Shown here piece by piece: positions 16,674 to 24,778 of a stretch of 64,000 bases of DNA (position 1 is its first letter; each line of letters starts with the position of its first letter). This DNA is from Candidatus Metaruminococcus caecorum (GTDB taxonomy: Bacteria; Bacillota; Clostridia; Oscillospirales; Ruminococcaceae), in contig CAJFTY010000040.1 in assembly GCA_904420045.1 (NCBI GenBank), positions 1 to 64,000 of the forward strand, written 5' to 3'. Below the pieces are notes generated by a model. The model worked only from the letters and a program-made list of their open reading frames with translations, searched no databases and was not told the DNA's origin. The position numbers and the translations under genes were made by a program.

Positions 16674-17861
16674 ATGCTGTTTATCAATGCTGTGTTAAAG
16701 ACAATGGAAGGACCGGATATCCCAAACGGATATCTGAGGGTAAAAGACGGCCGGATTGACCATCTGGGACCCATGGAGGCTTTTTCCGGCCCCGAGGCCG
16801 GGGAGGAGGTTTTTGACCTCACAGGAAAAACAGTGTATCCAGGTTTTATCGACGCCCACAGCCATCTGGGCATGTGGGAGGACGGGCTGGGGGACGAAGG
16901 GGATGACGGCAACGAGGACACCGATCCCACCACGCCCCAGCTTCGGGCGTTGGACGCGGTCAATCCCACCGACCATTGCTTTGAGGAAGCCGTCGCCGCC
17001 GGCGTGACCACTGTGCTCACCGGGCCGGGGAGCGCCAACCCCATCGCGGGAGAGTGGATCGCCATGAAAACCGCAGGCCGGCGGATCGACGACATGGTGA
17101 TAAGCCCAAACGCCGGAATGAAGTTTGCCCTGGGAGAAAACCCCAAAATGTGTTATCACGGCAAAAGCCAGATGCCGGTGACCCGCATGGCCACCGCCGC
17201 CCTGATCCGGGAACAGCTCAACAAGGCCCGCCGTTACCAAAAGGACAAGGAGCTGGCGGCTTCGGATGACGATTACGACGAGCCGGAATACGACATCAAG
17301 TGCGAAGCGCTGCTGCCGGTGCTCAGACGGGAGCAAAAGGCGTTTTTTCACGCCCACCGCACCGACGACATGTTTACCGCCATCCGGCTGGCCAAGGAGT
17401 TCCAGCTGGACTACGTGCTGGTGCACGGCACCGAAGGATATCAGGTGGCGGACATCCTGAAAGAAGAAAACGCCCCGGTGATCGCCGGGCCGATTTTGTG
17501 CGACCGTTCCAAGCCGGAGCTGCGCCATCTGACCACCAAAAACGCCGGCGCGCTGAACCGGGCGGGGTTGCCGGTGGCCATCTGTACCGACCACCCGGTG
17601 ATCCCCATCCAGTATCTGGCCTTGAGCGCGGGTATCGCCGTGGCGGCGGGAATGGACTACCAACAGGCCCTGCGGGCGATCACCATCAACCCGGCGAAGA
17701 TCTGCGGAATCGATCATCTGGTGGGCTCCTTAAAGGCCGGAAAGCAGGCCGATCTCACGGTGTTTCAGGGGGATCCCTTGAGCGTGTACAGCTCCCCCTG
17801 CCTGGTGATGATCGACGGGAAGATTTATAAAAACGAAGTGGGAGGGAATCCTCATGCGTGA
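16674..17861 (+). CDS. Amidohydrolase-superfamily protein
   Basis: A 395-residue metal-dependent hydrolase of the imidazolonepropionase/isoaspartyl type. PGFIDAHSHLGMW gives the HxH metal pair, and there are later His in FFHAHR and LVHGTE. ICTDHPV supplies the metal or catalytic Asp. The C-terminal GSLKAGKQADLTVF beta-strand is typical of the superfamily. The substrate is unknown. No signal peptide. TTGGAGG precedes the start. Its last 8 bases overlap the next gene, so the two are translationally coupled. Confidence 0.9.
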   Translation: MLFINAVLKTMEGPDIPNGYLRVKDGRIDHLGPMEAFSGPEAGEEVFDLTGKTVYPGFIDAHSHLGMWEDGLGDEGDDGNEDTDPTTPQLRALDAVNPTDHCFEEAVAAGVTTVLTGPGSANPIAGEWIAMKTAGRRIDDMVISPNAGMKFALGENPKMCYHGKSQMPVTRMATAALIREQLNKARRYQKDKELAASDDDYDEPEYDIKCEALLPVLRREQKAFFHAHRTDDMFTAIRLAKEFQLDYVLVHGTEGYQVADILKEENAPVIAGPILCDRSKPELRHLTTKNAGALNRAGLPVAICTDHPVIPIQYLALSAGIAVAAGMDYQQALRAITINPAKICGIDHLVGSLKAGKQADLTVFQGDPLSVYSSPCLVMIDGKIYKNEVGGNPHA

Positions 17862-18696
17862 GCTGGATACCTCACGGATCACCGACGCGGTTCGGGAACT
17901 GTGTATCAAGGCAAATAAAGTGCTTCCCTGCTCCATGGACCGGCTGGTGCGGGAAGGGGCGGACAGCGAGCAGTCCGAGCTTGGGAAAAGCGTGTTCCAC
18001 GATTTGTGCGCCAATCTGGACGCGGCCAAAGAGCTTAACGTCCCCATCTGCCAGGACACCGGCATGGCGGTGGTGTTTTTGGAACTGGGACAGGATGTGC
18101 ACCTGACCGGCGCTCCCCTGGAGGATGCGGTCAACGAGGGGGTGCGCCGGGGCTATGTGGACGGGCTTTTACGCCTTTCCATTGTGAAAGACCCTCTGCG
18201 GCGAGTGAACACCGGGGACAACACTCCGGCGGTGATCCACACCCGGATTGTTCCAGGGGATAAGGTGTCGGTAACAGTTGCGCCCAAGGGGTTTGGCAGC
18301 GAGAATATGAGCGCTATGCGGATGTTCACTCCCGCTGCCGGAGCGGAGGACGTCATCCAATTCGTGGTGGACACCGTCAGCCGGGCGGGGAGCAATCCCT
18401 GCCCGCCCATCGTAGTGGGCGTGGGACTGGGCGGCGATTTTGAGCTTTGCGCCTATTTGGCCAAAAAAGCCCTCTGCCGGGATGTGGAGCGCCGCCACCC
18501 AGACCCGTTTTACCGGGAGATGGAACAGCGAATGCTGGATGAAGTCAACCGCCTGGGTATCGGACCCCAGGGCTTCGGAGGCACTGTGACCGCCCTGGCG
18601 GTAAACATTGAGACGTTTGCCACCCATATCGCCGGGCTGCCGGCGGCGGTGAACATTGGCTGTCATGTGACCCGGCACGCCTCAAAAATTTTGTAG
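17854..18696 (+). CDS. Class I fumarase / tartrate dehydratase alpha subunit (orphan)
   Basis: A 280-residue catalytic [4Fe-4S] subunit of class I fumarate hydratase or L-tartrate dehydratase. PICQDTGMAV holds Cys66, and Cys in SNPCPPI and NIGCHVTRH complete the expected three cluster ligands. GDNTPAVIHTRIVPGD is also characteristic. Fumarate/malate interconversion needs a beta subunit, normally the next gene; here the next gene is hpf, and no beta subunit exists in the window. The partner must lie elsewhere or the reaction differs. Translation is coupled to the amidohydrolase by an 8-nt overlap with GGGAGGGAA upstream. Confidence 0.9.
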   Translation: MRELDTSRITDAVRELCIKANKVLPCSMDRLVREGADSEQSELGKSVFHDLCANLDAAKELNVPICQDTGMAVVFLELGQDVHLTGAPLEDAVNEGVRRGYVDGLLRLSIVKDPLRRVNTGDNTPAVIHTRIVPGDKVSVTVAPKGFGSENMSAMRMFTPAAGAEDVIQFVVDTVSRAGSNPCPPIVVGVGLGGDFELCAYLAKKALCRDVERRHPDPFYREMEQRMLDEVNRLGIGPQGFGGTVTALAVNIETFATHIAGLPAAVNIGCHVTRHASKIL

Positions 18697-18701
18697 GAAG
18701 C

Positions 18702-18730
18702 TTGTATTTTATGCACAAATGTGATACAAT
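18702..18730 (+). promoter_or_regulatory. Promoter of hpf
   Basis: TTGTAT (18702-18707), 17-bp spacer, TACAAT (18725-18730), about 80 nt before the start codon. Confidence 0.7.
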
Positions 18731-18808
18731 AATCCCACAGGGTTCTTATCTATTTATTACAATCCTGTGAACGAAACGCGGCGCAAGCCGCGATAGGAGG
18801 CTTGTATC

Positions 18809-19327
18809 ATGACGACGGTATTCCAAACCAAAAAAATCACTCTCAACGAAGCGTTTCAGGAAAAGGCGGCCAAAAAGCTGCAAAAGCTCGACCGGTTTTT
18901 TGACGATGCCACGGCGACCATCAAGGTTTCCTCTTTAAAAGACAAAGTCGTGATGGAGCTTACGGTCAAATACAACAGCCTGATTTTCCGGGCGGAGTCC
19001 ATGGCGGTGGACAAGTTTGACGCACTGGACGACTGTGTGGACACGATCATCCGCCAGATCCGCAAAAACAAAACCAGGCTGGAAAAACGCCTGCATCAGG
19101 GCGGCGACCTCTTTGTCGGGTTCGAGGACGACGTGGAGGAAACCGACAGCAAAGTGGTCAAGGTGAAACGTTTTATCGTCAAGCCCATGGATGTGGAAGA
19201 GGCGATTTTGGAGATGGAAATGCTGGGACATGCCTTCTTCATGTTCCGCAACGCGGACACCAACGAGATCAACGTGGTGTACCGCCGTAAAGACGGCCAG
19301 TACGCCGTGCTGGAACCGGAAATGTAA
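18809..19327 (+). CDS. hpf: Ribosome hibernation promoting factor, long form
   Basis: A 172-residue protein. The N-terminal S30AE/RaiA domain (about 1-100) binds the small ribosomal subunit, and the C-terminal domain (about 115-172, KVVKVKRFIVKPMDVEEAI through FFMFRNADTNEINVVYRRKDG) drives 100S dimerisation. Long HPF is typical of Firmicutes. ATAGGAGG precedes the ATG. It has its own promoter and terminator, so it is a single-gene unit, as expected for a stress-induced factor. Confidence 0.96.
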   Translation: MTTVFQTKKITLNEAFQEKAAKKLQKLDRFFDDATATIKVSSLKDKVVMELTVKYNSLIFRAESMAVDKFDALDDCVDTIIRQIRKNKTRLEKRLHQGGDLFVGFEDDVEETDSKVVKVKRFIVKPMDVEEAILEMEMLGHAFFMFRNADTNEINVVYRRKDGQYAVLEPEM

Positions 19328-19344
19328 TAGGGACGGCTCAAGCG

Positions 19345-19376
19345 CGCCCGGCAACGTTTTCGCTGCCGGGCGTTTT
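19345..19376 (+). terminator. Terminator of hpf
   Basis: CGCCCGGCA-type stem with a short TTTT-containing loop, pairing with TGCCGGGCG, followed by TTTTGTGTTT. Confidence 0.88.
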
Positions 19377-19489
19377 GTGTTTCAGAACTGCAAGATATTT
19401 TACAAATTGTATAATTGTGGCGATATATAACGAAAATGCGTGTCTTTTAAGCGATGTAAGTAGCTTAAACTGGAAAGGATTGGTCAATT

Positions 19490-20617
19490 GTGGAAAAACT
19501 CAGGCTGTCGTGCCCCTGCCTGTTTGGGCTGGAAAGCGTGCTGGCCGGGGAGGTCAAACGCATGGGCGGCCTTCAAGTGGAGGCTCAGGACGGGAAGGTG
19601 AACTTTTCCGGCGGGTGGGAGATGGTGGCCAGGGCCAACCTCTGCCTGCGCACAGCGGAACGGGTGCTCATCGAGTTGGGGAGCTTTGAGGCAAGAAGCT
19701 TTGAAGAGCTGTTCCAGGGGGTCAAGGCCCTGCCGCTGGAGGAGTTTATCGGCATGAAGGACGCCTTCCCAGTCAAGGGATGGTCGTTAAACAGCAAGCT
19801 TATGAGCATCCCCGACTGCCAGTCCATCATCAAAAAGGCGGCGGTGGAGCGGCTTCGCCAGACCTATGGGGTCAGCTGGTTTGAGGAAAGCGGCCCGGTG
19901 CGGCAGATCCAGTTTTCCATCCGCAAGGATCAGGTCTGCATCTTTCTGGACACTTCGGGAGCGGGACTCCACAAGCGGGGATACCGGAAAACCTCCACCC
20001 TGGCTCCCATCAAAGAGACCCTGGCCGCCGGAATTCTGGACTTGGCCCGGGTGCGAAAGGACACCGTGTTGATGGATCCCTTCTGCGGCTCGGGGACGTT
20101 TTCCATCGAGGGCGCGCTCAAGGCGTTCCAGATCCCGCCGGGAATTCACCGCCGGTTCGCCGCGGAAAAATGGGACTGCATGCCGGAGGCGGTGTGGAAG
20201 GACGAGCGCGCCCGGGGCCTTGCGGGAATCCGCCGGGACGCGGCGTTTGAAGCGTACGCCTCCGACATCGACCTAGGGGCGGTGGAGCTCACCCGGGAAA
20301 ATGCCAAAAAGGCGGGAGTTGCGCCCCGCATTCGGGTCAAACAGGCGGATATCCGGGACTTTTCCTGCACCCGGGAAAACGCGGTGGTGGTGTGCAACCC
20401 GCCCTACGGCGAGCGGCTGTTGGAAATCCGGGAGGCCCAGGAACTGTACAAAACCATGGGAAAGCAGTTTGATCTTTTTTCCAGCCAGAGCTTTTACATC
20501 ATCAGCCCGGACGAAAAGTTTGAAACGCTGTTTGGAGCCAAAGCGGCCAAACGGCGCAAGCTGTACAACGGCATGATCAAGTGCCAGTTGTACATGTACT
20601 ACAGCACCAACCGGTAG
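19490..20617 (+). CDS. THUMP-domain class I RNA methyltransferase
   Basis: A 375-residue SAM-dependent methyltransferase of the RlmL/YpsC N2-guanine type, acting on 23S rRNA or tRNA. The N-terminal THUMP region spans about 40-155. The Rossmann fold shows DPFCGSGTFSIEGA (SAM-binding motif I, near residue 200), ASDID, and VVCNPPYGERL (the NPPY catalytic motif, near 305). It starts at GTG 19490, with GGAAAGGA about 10 nt upstream. The exact target base is inferred only by family. Confidence 0.92.
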   Translation: MEKLRLSCPCLFGLESVLAGEVKRMGGLQVEAQDGKVNFSGGWEMVARANLCLRTAERVLIELGSFEARSFEELFQGVKALPLEEFIGMKDAFPVKGWSLNSKLMSIPDCQSIIKKAAVERLRQTYGVSWFEESGPVRQIQFSIRKDQVCIFLDTSGAGLHKRGYRKTSTLAPIKETLAAGILDLARVRKDTVLMDPFCGSGTFSIEGALKAFQIPPGIHRRFAAEKWDCMPEAVWKDERARGLAGIRRDAAFEAYASDIDLGAVELTRENAKKAGVAPRIRVKQADIRDFSCTRENAVVVCNPPYGERLLEIREAQELYKTMGKQFDLFSSQSFYIISPDEKFETLFGAKAAKRRKLYNGMIKCQLYMYYSTNR

Positions 20618-20636
20618 GGAAAAGGGGATGGGTTTT

Positions 20637-20798
20637 ATGAACAAACCGAACATTATCTTGATTTCCTGCGACGAGCTCCGCATGGACACCCTGGAATACG
20701 ATTTAGAGTTGCAGAGCCCTGGCATTGCGTGTGCAAAAGATCTGGCCCGGCTGCGGGGCAAGCGGACCAAGCATCTGCTCCCCCAGGTGCTGCCGTGA
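20637..20798 (+). pseudogene. Sulfatase N-terminal remnant (53 codons)
   Basis: A 53-residue frame. Its first 19 residues, NKPNIILISCDELRMDTL after the Met, match the conserved N-terminus of type I sulfatases, including the metal-binding Asp. After that the sulfatase pattern is lost (EYDLELQSPG onward), and there is no catalytic CxPxR. A ribosome site (AAGGGGA) precedes it. Its TGA overlaps the next ATG (TGATG), so it could still be translated and coupled to the radical SAM gene. It most likely marks a deletion that joined a sulfatase start to this spot. A genuine short leader peptide is the alternative. Confidence 0.6.
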
Positions 20799-21712
20799 TG
20801 GAGCGGGTAAGCGCTGGCCTGCCGCTGGAGCAGGTTCCTGCCAAGACCATCGTGACCAAGACAAAGGGGACGGGGTGGTTTGGCACGAATTACAATATGA
20901 ACATCTATCGGGGCTGCTGCCATGGATGCATTTACTGCGACAGCCGCAGCGAATGCTACGGCGTGGAGGAATTCGACCGAGTGCGGGTCAAAAAAAACGC
21001 ATTGCAGGTCATCCGAGATGACCTGCGCCGAAAGGTAAAGCCGGGCGTGGTGGCTACCGGAGCCATGAGCGATCCCTATAACCCGTATGAACGGGACTTG
21101 CAGCTTACCCGCCACGCTCTGGAGCTTTTGAGCGCCTATGGGTTCGGGGCGGCCATCGCCACCAAAAGCGAACTGGTTCTGCGGGACATCGATGTACTGC
21201 GGGAGATCAAGGAACACTCCCCGGTGCTGGTGAAAATCACCGTCACCACCGTGGACGATGGGCTCAGCCGTGTGATTGAGCCCGGCGCGCCGGCGTCCTC
21301 TCGCCGGTTTCAGGCGATCCGGGAGCTTTCCGGCGCGGGGGTGTACGCCGGTGTGCTGCTGATGCCGGTGCTCCCGCTTTTGGAGGATACCCCCGGCAAC
21401 ATCCTCGGGGTGATCGAAAAAGCTCACGAGGCCGGGGCACGGTTTATCTACCCCGCCTTCGGCATGACCCTGCGACAGAACCAGCGGGACTGGTATTTTG
21501 ACAGGTTGGACGAATTGTTCCCCGGCCGGGATCTGCGGCGTCGATACGTGGAACAGTTCGGAAACTCTTACCGCTGTGTGAGCCCCCAGGCGGGGGAACT
21601 TTGGAAGCTGTTTCGAACCGAGTGCGACCGGCGGGGGATCCTCTACCGGATGCCGGACATCATTGCCTCCTATCAATTGGGATACGAGGGAAACCAGCTG
21701 CGCTTTTTCTGA
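20798..21712 (+). CDS. SPL-family radical SAM protein
   Basis: A 304-residue radical SAM enzyme related to spore photoproduct lyase-like proteins of unknown target. YRGCCHGCIYCDSRSECY carries the CxxxCxxC cluster ligands, GAMSDPYNPYE follows, and the C-terminus has YPAFGMTLRQNQRDWY and DIIASYQLGYEGNQLRFF. True spore photoproduct lyase is longer, and the catalytic Cys position is not evident here, so DNA repair is not claimed. ATG 20798 fits the family start (VPAKTIVTKTKG soon after); the frame upstream to 20729 has no ribosome site. Confidence 0.88.
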   Translation: MERVSAGLPLEQVPAKTIVTKTKGTGWFGTNYNMNIYRGCCHGCIYCDSRSECYGVEEFDRVRVKKNALQVIRDDLRRKVKPGVVATGAMSDPYNPYERDLQLTRHALELLSAYGFGAAIATKSELVLRDIDVLREIKEHSPVLVKITVTTVDDGLSRVIEPGAPASSRRFQAIRELSGAGVYAGVLLMPVLPLLEDTPGNILGVIEKAHEAGARFIYPAFGMTLRQNQRDWYFDRLDELFPGRDLRRRYVEQFGNSYRCVSPQAGELWKLFRTECDRRGILYRMPDIIASYQLGYEGNQLRFF

Positions 21713-21720
21713 GTACAAAC

Positions 21721-21757
21721 AAACAGGCCGCGAAAGCAAAGCTTTCGCGGCCTGTTT
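21721..21757. terminator. Bidirectional terminator between convergent genes
   Basis: A 17-bp perfect stem AAACAGGCCGCGAAAGC with a 3-nt loop. It serves the SPL gene and the minus-strand Bce permease. Confidence 0.88.
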
Positions 21758-21854
21758 GCGTGGTGTGTGTATTGCGGCGGCTGTGGAATGCCGCCGGAAA
21801 AACAGCCGGGGGTAACGGCTGCTTTTCCCAAAGAAAAATAAATAGGGGATATCT

Positions 21855-23870
21855 TTAACGCTGCACCAGCCGGTAGTAGGCCTTGGCAGTCAGGGAGTAT
21901 ATAAGCAGATAGAAAACAACAAACATCAGCAGGGTGACTCCTGCGCAGGTCAGGACCAGCCAGGTCTTGGTCATCCCGAACATCAGTAGCAGCTTTAAGA
22001 TCACCGGCATAGCAGCCGCCAAATGGATCGCCGCCACGACCAGCAGAAGGAAGAACACCATTAAAATCTGCCGGCGGATGGACTGTTTCACCTCCTGACG
22101 GCTCATGCCTACCTTCTGCATAATATCGAACCGGTCGTGGTCGTCATAGCCTTCGGAGATCTGTTTGTAGTAAATAATCAGCACGGTGGCCATCAAAAAC
22201 AGCAGGCCTAAAAAGATGCCCAGGAAAAAGAAGCCGCCATACAGGCTTTTAAATTCATCCTGCTTTAAGTGGTAGCTGTCGACGTTTCGGGTGGTGTCTT
22301 TAAAGGTGGTGCGTATATCCTGTTCCAGCGACTGGGCAAACCCGATGATGGCATTGTCCCGTCCGTTCAGGTCGAATTCCAGATTGTAGGCCACATCCCG
22401 GTTGTAAATGGTAAACAGAGGAATGTAATCGGGCTTGCCCACCAGGGCGTCCCGAATGGATTTGACCGTGTCCAGGTCTTTGACCACCACATATAGATTG
22501 TCAGAAACCATCTCGGGTGTGAACTGGGCGAAGGGCATTGCAGTAAGTTTTTCTTTAACCTGCACCGTCTTGCCGCCAAACGTCATGGAGGTCAGGTTAA
22601 AATCCAAGTTAGAGGAATACACCATTGCCTCGCCGTCGTTTAAAGCAAGGGAGGTGTTGGCAACCTGATTGTAATCCTCCAGCGGTACAAAGGTGACGGC
22701 CACCACGTGTTGCAGTGCGGAGCTTGTCTGGGCATCAGAGGGGATATCAGTCAAAAACGAGTTTTCCTGCTGATAAAGGGCCAATTTAAAGGACCGGTAG
22801 CGCACCACGCCCACAGGGTTTACCCCTGCGTCGTCGGCGTGCTTGTGCATGAGTTCATCGACCTTTTGGCGGTTTTCTTCGCTGTCGGTAACCGAAATGG
22901 CATAGTCCCTTGGATACCGGCTATCTAAAATATCCTGCTGTCCCACAAACAGGGACACGGTGGTGGAGACCGTCACCAGCACCATAGTGGATAAAATGCA
23001 GATGTTGGCGAGACCCACGGCGTTTTGCTTCATCCGGTAGATCATACCGGACACCGGAATAAAGTTTTTGCGTTTGTAGTAAAACCGCTTGTTTTTCCGC
23101 AAAAGCTTTAAGACCGCAATGCTCCCGGAGGTGAACAGGCAGTAGGTGCCGATAATCACTAGGATCACCGCCAAAAAGAACAGGCTTAACGCGGTGACCG
23201 GATCCTTGACCGTCAGGGCGATCCAGTACCCGCCGCCCATGGAAAGCACCCCCAGGATGGTCAGGATAATCGAGGAACGGGGCTCTTTTTCCCCAGTCTG
23301 CCCGCCTTTTAGCAGGTTAATGGGGTTGGAAAGCTTTACCTGCAAAAGGTTGGATAAAAGGGTCAGCAGAAAGATTCCCCCGAACAGGAGGATGGTGGTC
23401 ACGATCATGGGGACCGAAACCATAAAGGCAATGCTGGTTTGAATGCCCAGCACATTTAACAGCAGCAGAAACAGCAGCTTGCTTAGAAGCATCCCGCCCA
23501 AAAGTCCAAGCGTCAGGCTGATCACCGCCACAATCAGCATTTCAAAGGTGAGCACCCGGGCGATATGCTTTTTCTCCATTCCCAGGATGTTGTAAAGGCC
23601 CAGCTCTTTTTTTCTGCGCTTGATGAGAAAGCTGTTGGTGTAAAACAAAAAGATCAGAGAAAAAATACCGATGACAATGGTGCCGAAAAACAGCATCATC
23701 GAGACGGTGTCGGCTCCCCGCAAGGAAGAAAGTCCCGGATTCTGCCCGATGGATCCCATGATATAAAACGCCGCGACCGAAAAGATACAGGTCAGCAGGT
23801 AGGGGAAATAGGTCCGGGCGTTTTTTCGCAGGTTCACCGCCGCGAGCTTGGGATAAAACAGCCGGCTCAT
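21855..23870 (-). CDS. Bce-type ABC transporter permease (FtsX domain)
   Basis: A 671-residue membrane protein with the layout of Bce/Vra-type antimicrobial-peptide resistance permeases. One N-terminal segment and an FtsX domain come first (NILGMEKKHIARVLTFEML near residue 95). A large extracellular domain of about 200 residues follows (about 315-530, SLFVGQQDILDSRY onward), and then a second FtsX unit (KQISEGYDDHDRFDIMQKVGMSRQEV). It works with the adjacent ATPase in peptide-antibiotic sensing and resistance. Its ATG overlaps the ATPase stop (ATGA). Confidence 0.92.
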   Translation of the reverse strand: MSRLFYPKLAAVNLRKNARTYFPYLLTCIFSVAAFYIMGSIGQNPGLSSLRGADTVSMMLFFGTIVIGIFSLIFLFYTNSFLIKRRKKELGLYNILGMEKKHIARVLTFEMLIVAVISLTLGLLGGMLLSKLLFLLLLNVLGIQTSIAFMVSVPMIVTTILLFGGIFLLTLLSNLLQVKLSNPINLLKGGQTGEKEPRSSIILTILGVLSMGGGYWIALTVKDPVTALSLFFLAVILVIIGTYCLFTSGSIAVLKLLRKNKRFYYKRKNFIPVSGMIYRMKQNAVGLANICILSTMVLVTVSTTVSLFVGQQDILDSRYPRDYAISVTDSEENRQKVDELMHKHADDAGVNPVGVVRYRSFKLALYQQENSFLTDIPSDAQTSSALQHVVAVTFVPLEDYNQVANTSLALNDGEAMVYSSNLDFNLTSMTFGGKTVQVKEKLTAMPFAQFTPEMVSDNLYVVVKDLDTVKSIRDALVGKPDYIPLFTIYNRDVAYNLEFDLNGRDNAIIGFAQSLEQDIRTTFKDTTRNVDSYHLKQDEFKSLYGGFFFLGIFLGLLFLMATVLIIYYKQISEGYDDHDRFDIMQKVGMSRQEVKQSIRRQILMVFFLLLVVAAIHLAAAMPVILKLLLMFGMTKTWLVLTCAGVTLLMFVVFYLLIYSLTAKAYYRLVQR

Positions 23871-24631
23871 CGGGATTCACCTCCCGTGGTAATCACGGTC
23901 AGCGCGTCGGAAATGCTCTGGTACATCTGGTCGTCAGACATCCCGCCCCGGTAGATCTGATGGAACACCTCGCCGTCCTTAATAAACAGCACCCGTCCGG
24001 CGTGGCTGGCGGCTCCGATGCTGTGGGTGACCATCAGAATGGTCTGCCCGTCATGGTTGACCTCTTCGAACAGGCGCAGCAGGTGGGCGCTGGCTTTGGA
24101 GTCCAAAGCGCCGGTGGGCTCGTCGGCCAGCACCAGCTGAGGATTTGTAATCAGCGCCCGGGCGGCCGCCACCCGCTGCTTTTGACCGCCGGACACCTCA
24201 TAGGGGTACTTTTCCAGGATGTCCGCAATGGACAGCTTTTTTGCCAGCGGGGAAAGCCTTTGCTCCATCTCCCGGTGGGGCGTTCCCGACAGAACCAGGG
24301 GCAGGAAAATGTTGTCCTTTAGCGAAAAGGTGTCCAGCAGGTTAAAGTCCTGGAACACAAAGCCCAGGTGTTCCCGCCGGAAGGCGGACAGGTCTTTTTC
24401 CCGGATGTTGACAATGTTTTTTCCGTTTAACAGCACCTCGCCGCTGGTGGGCTTGTCCAAAGAGGCCAGAATGTTGAGCAGGGTGGTTTTGCCCGACCCG
24501 GACTCACCCATGATGGCCACATATTCGCCCTCCTCTACTGAGAAGGAGACGTTGGACAGCGCCTGCACCTGATTGCCACCGAAGCGTGTGGTGTAGACTT
24601 TCTTGACGCTGCGTACTTCCAGCAAAGACAT
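23867..24631 (-). CDS. Bce-type ABC transporter ATP-binding protein
   Basis: A 254-residue ABC ATPase. It has Walker A GESGSGKTT, the Q-loop VFQDFNLLD, signature VSGGQKQRVAAARAL, Walker B LVLADEPTGALD and the switch His in VTHS. It belongs to the MacB/BceA (LolD-like) group. ATG 24631 is preferred over the in-frame TTG at 24640 because AGAAAGG lies 9 nt upstream of it. It is first in the ATPase-permease operon, under a Bce-type regulator box at 24759-24774. Confidence 0.95.
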   Translation of the reverse strand: MSLLEVRSVKKVYTTRFGGNQVQALSNVSFSVEEGEYVAIMGESGSGKTTLLNILASLDKPTSGEVLLNGKNIVNIREKDLSAFRREHLGFVFQDFNLLDTFSLKDNIFLPLVLSGTPHREMEQRLSPLAKKLSIADILEKYPYEVSGGQKQRVAAARALITNPQLVLADEPTGALDSKASAHLLRLFEEVNHDGQTILMVTHSIGAASHAGRVLFIKDGEVFHQIYRGGMSDDQMYQSISDALTVITTGGESR

Positions 24632-24698
24632 ATGAATCAACCTTTCTTTTTAGCTGGGATTTTAAACAGGACGGCTTTGCGCGGCCTGTCTGTCTATT

Positions 24699-24704
24699 AG
24701 TATA
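24699..24704 (-). promoter_or_regulatory. Putative -10 of the Bce ATPase-permease operon
   Basis: On the minus strand, TATACT. No recognisable -35 lies 16-18 bp upstream, which fits a promoter that depends on an activator bound at 24759-24774. Confidence 0.45.
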
Positions 24705-24758
24705 GGAAAAAAAAGAAGGTCCCTGCCATCGCTTTGGCTTACAATTTGCCCTGTCCGC

Positions 24759-24774
24759 CTTACAGTTTTGTAAG
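24759..24774. promoter_or_regulatory. Bce-type response-regulator binding box
   Basis: A perfect inverted repeat CTTACA-GTTT-TGTAAG, the TNACA-N4-TGTAA form I recall as the shared motif of Bce-like regulators. A further CTTACA half-site lies at about 24738-24743. The box sits about 55-75 bp upstream of the putative -10 of the transporter operon and just 5 bp after the kinase stop, so the kinase-regulator pair probably controls the transporter genes from here. Confidence 0.75.
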
Positions 24775-24778
24775 GGTA

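Noticed and set aside
20798..21712. True spore photoproduct lyase
   Set aside because: Shorter than SplB, and the extra catalytic Cys region is not evident; it fits the broader SPL-like family better.
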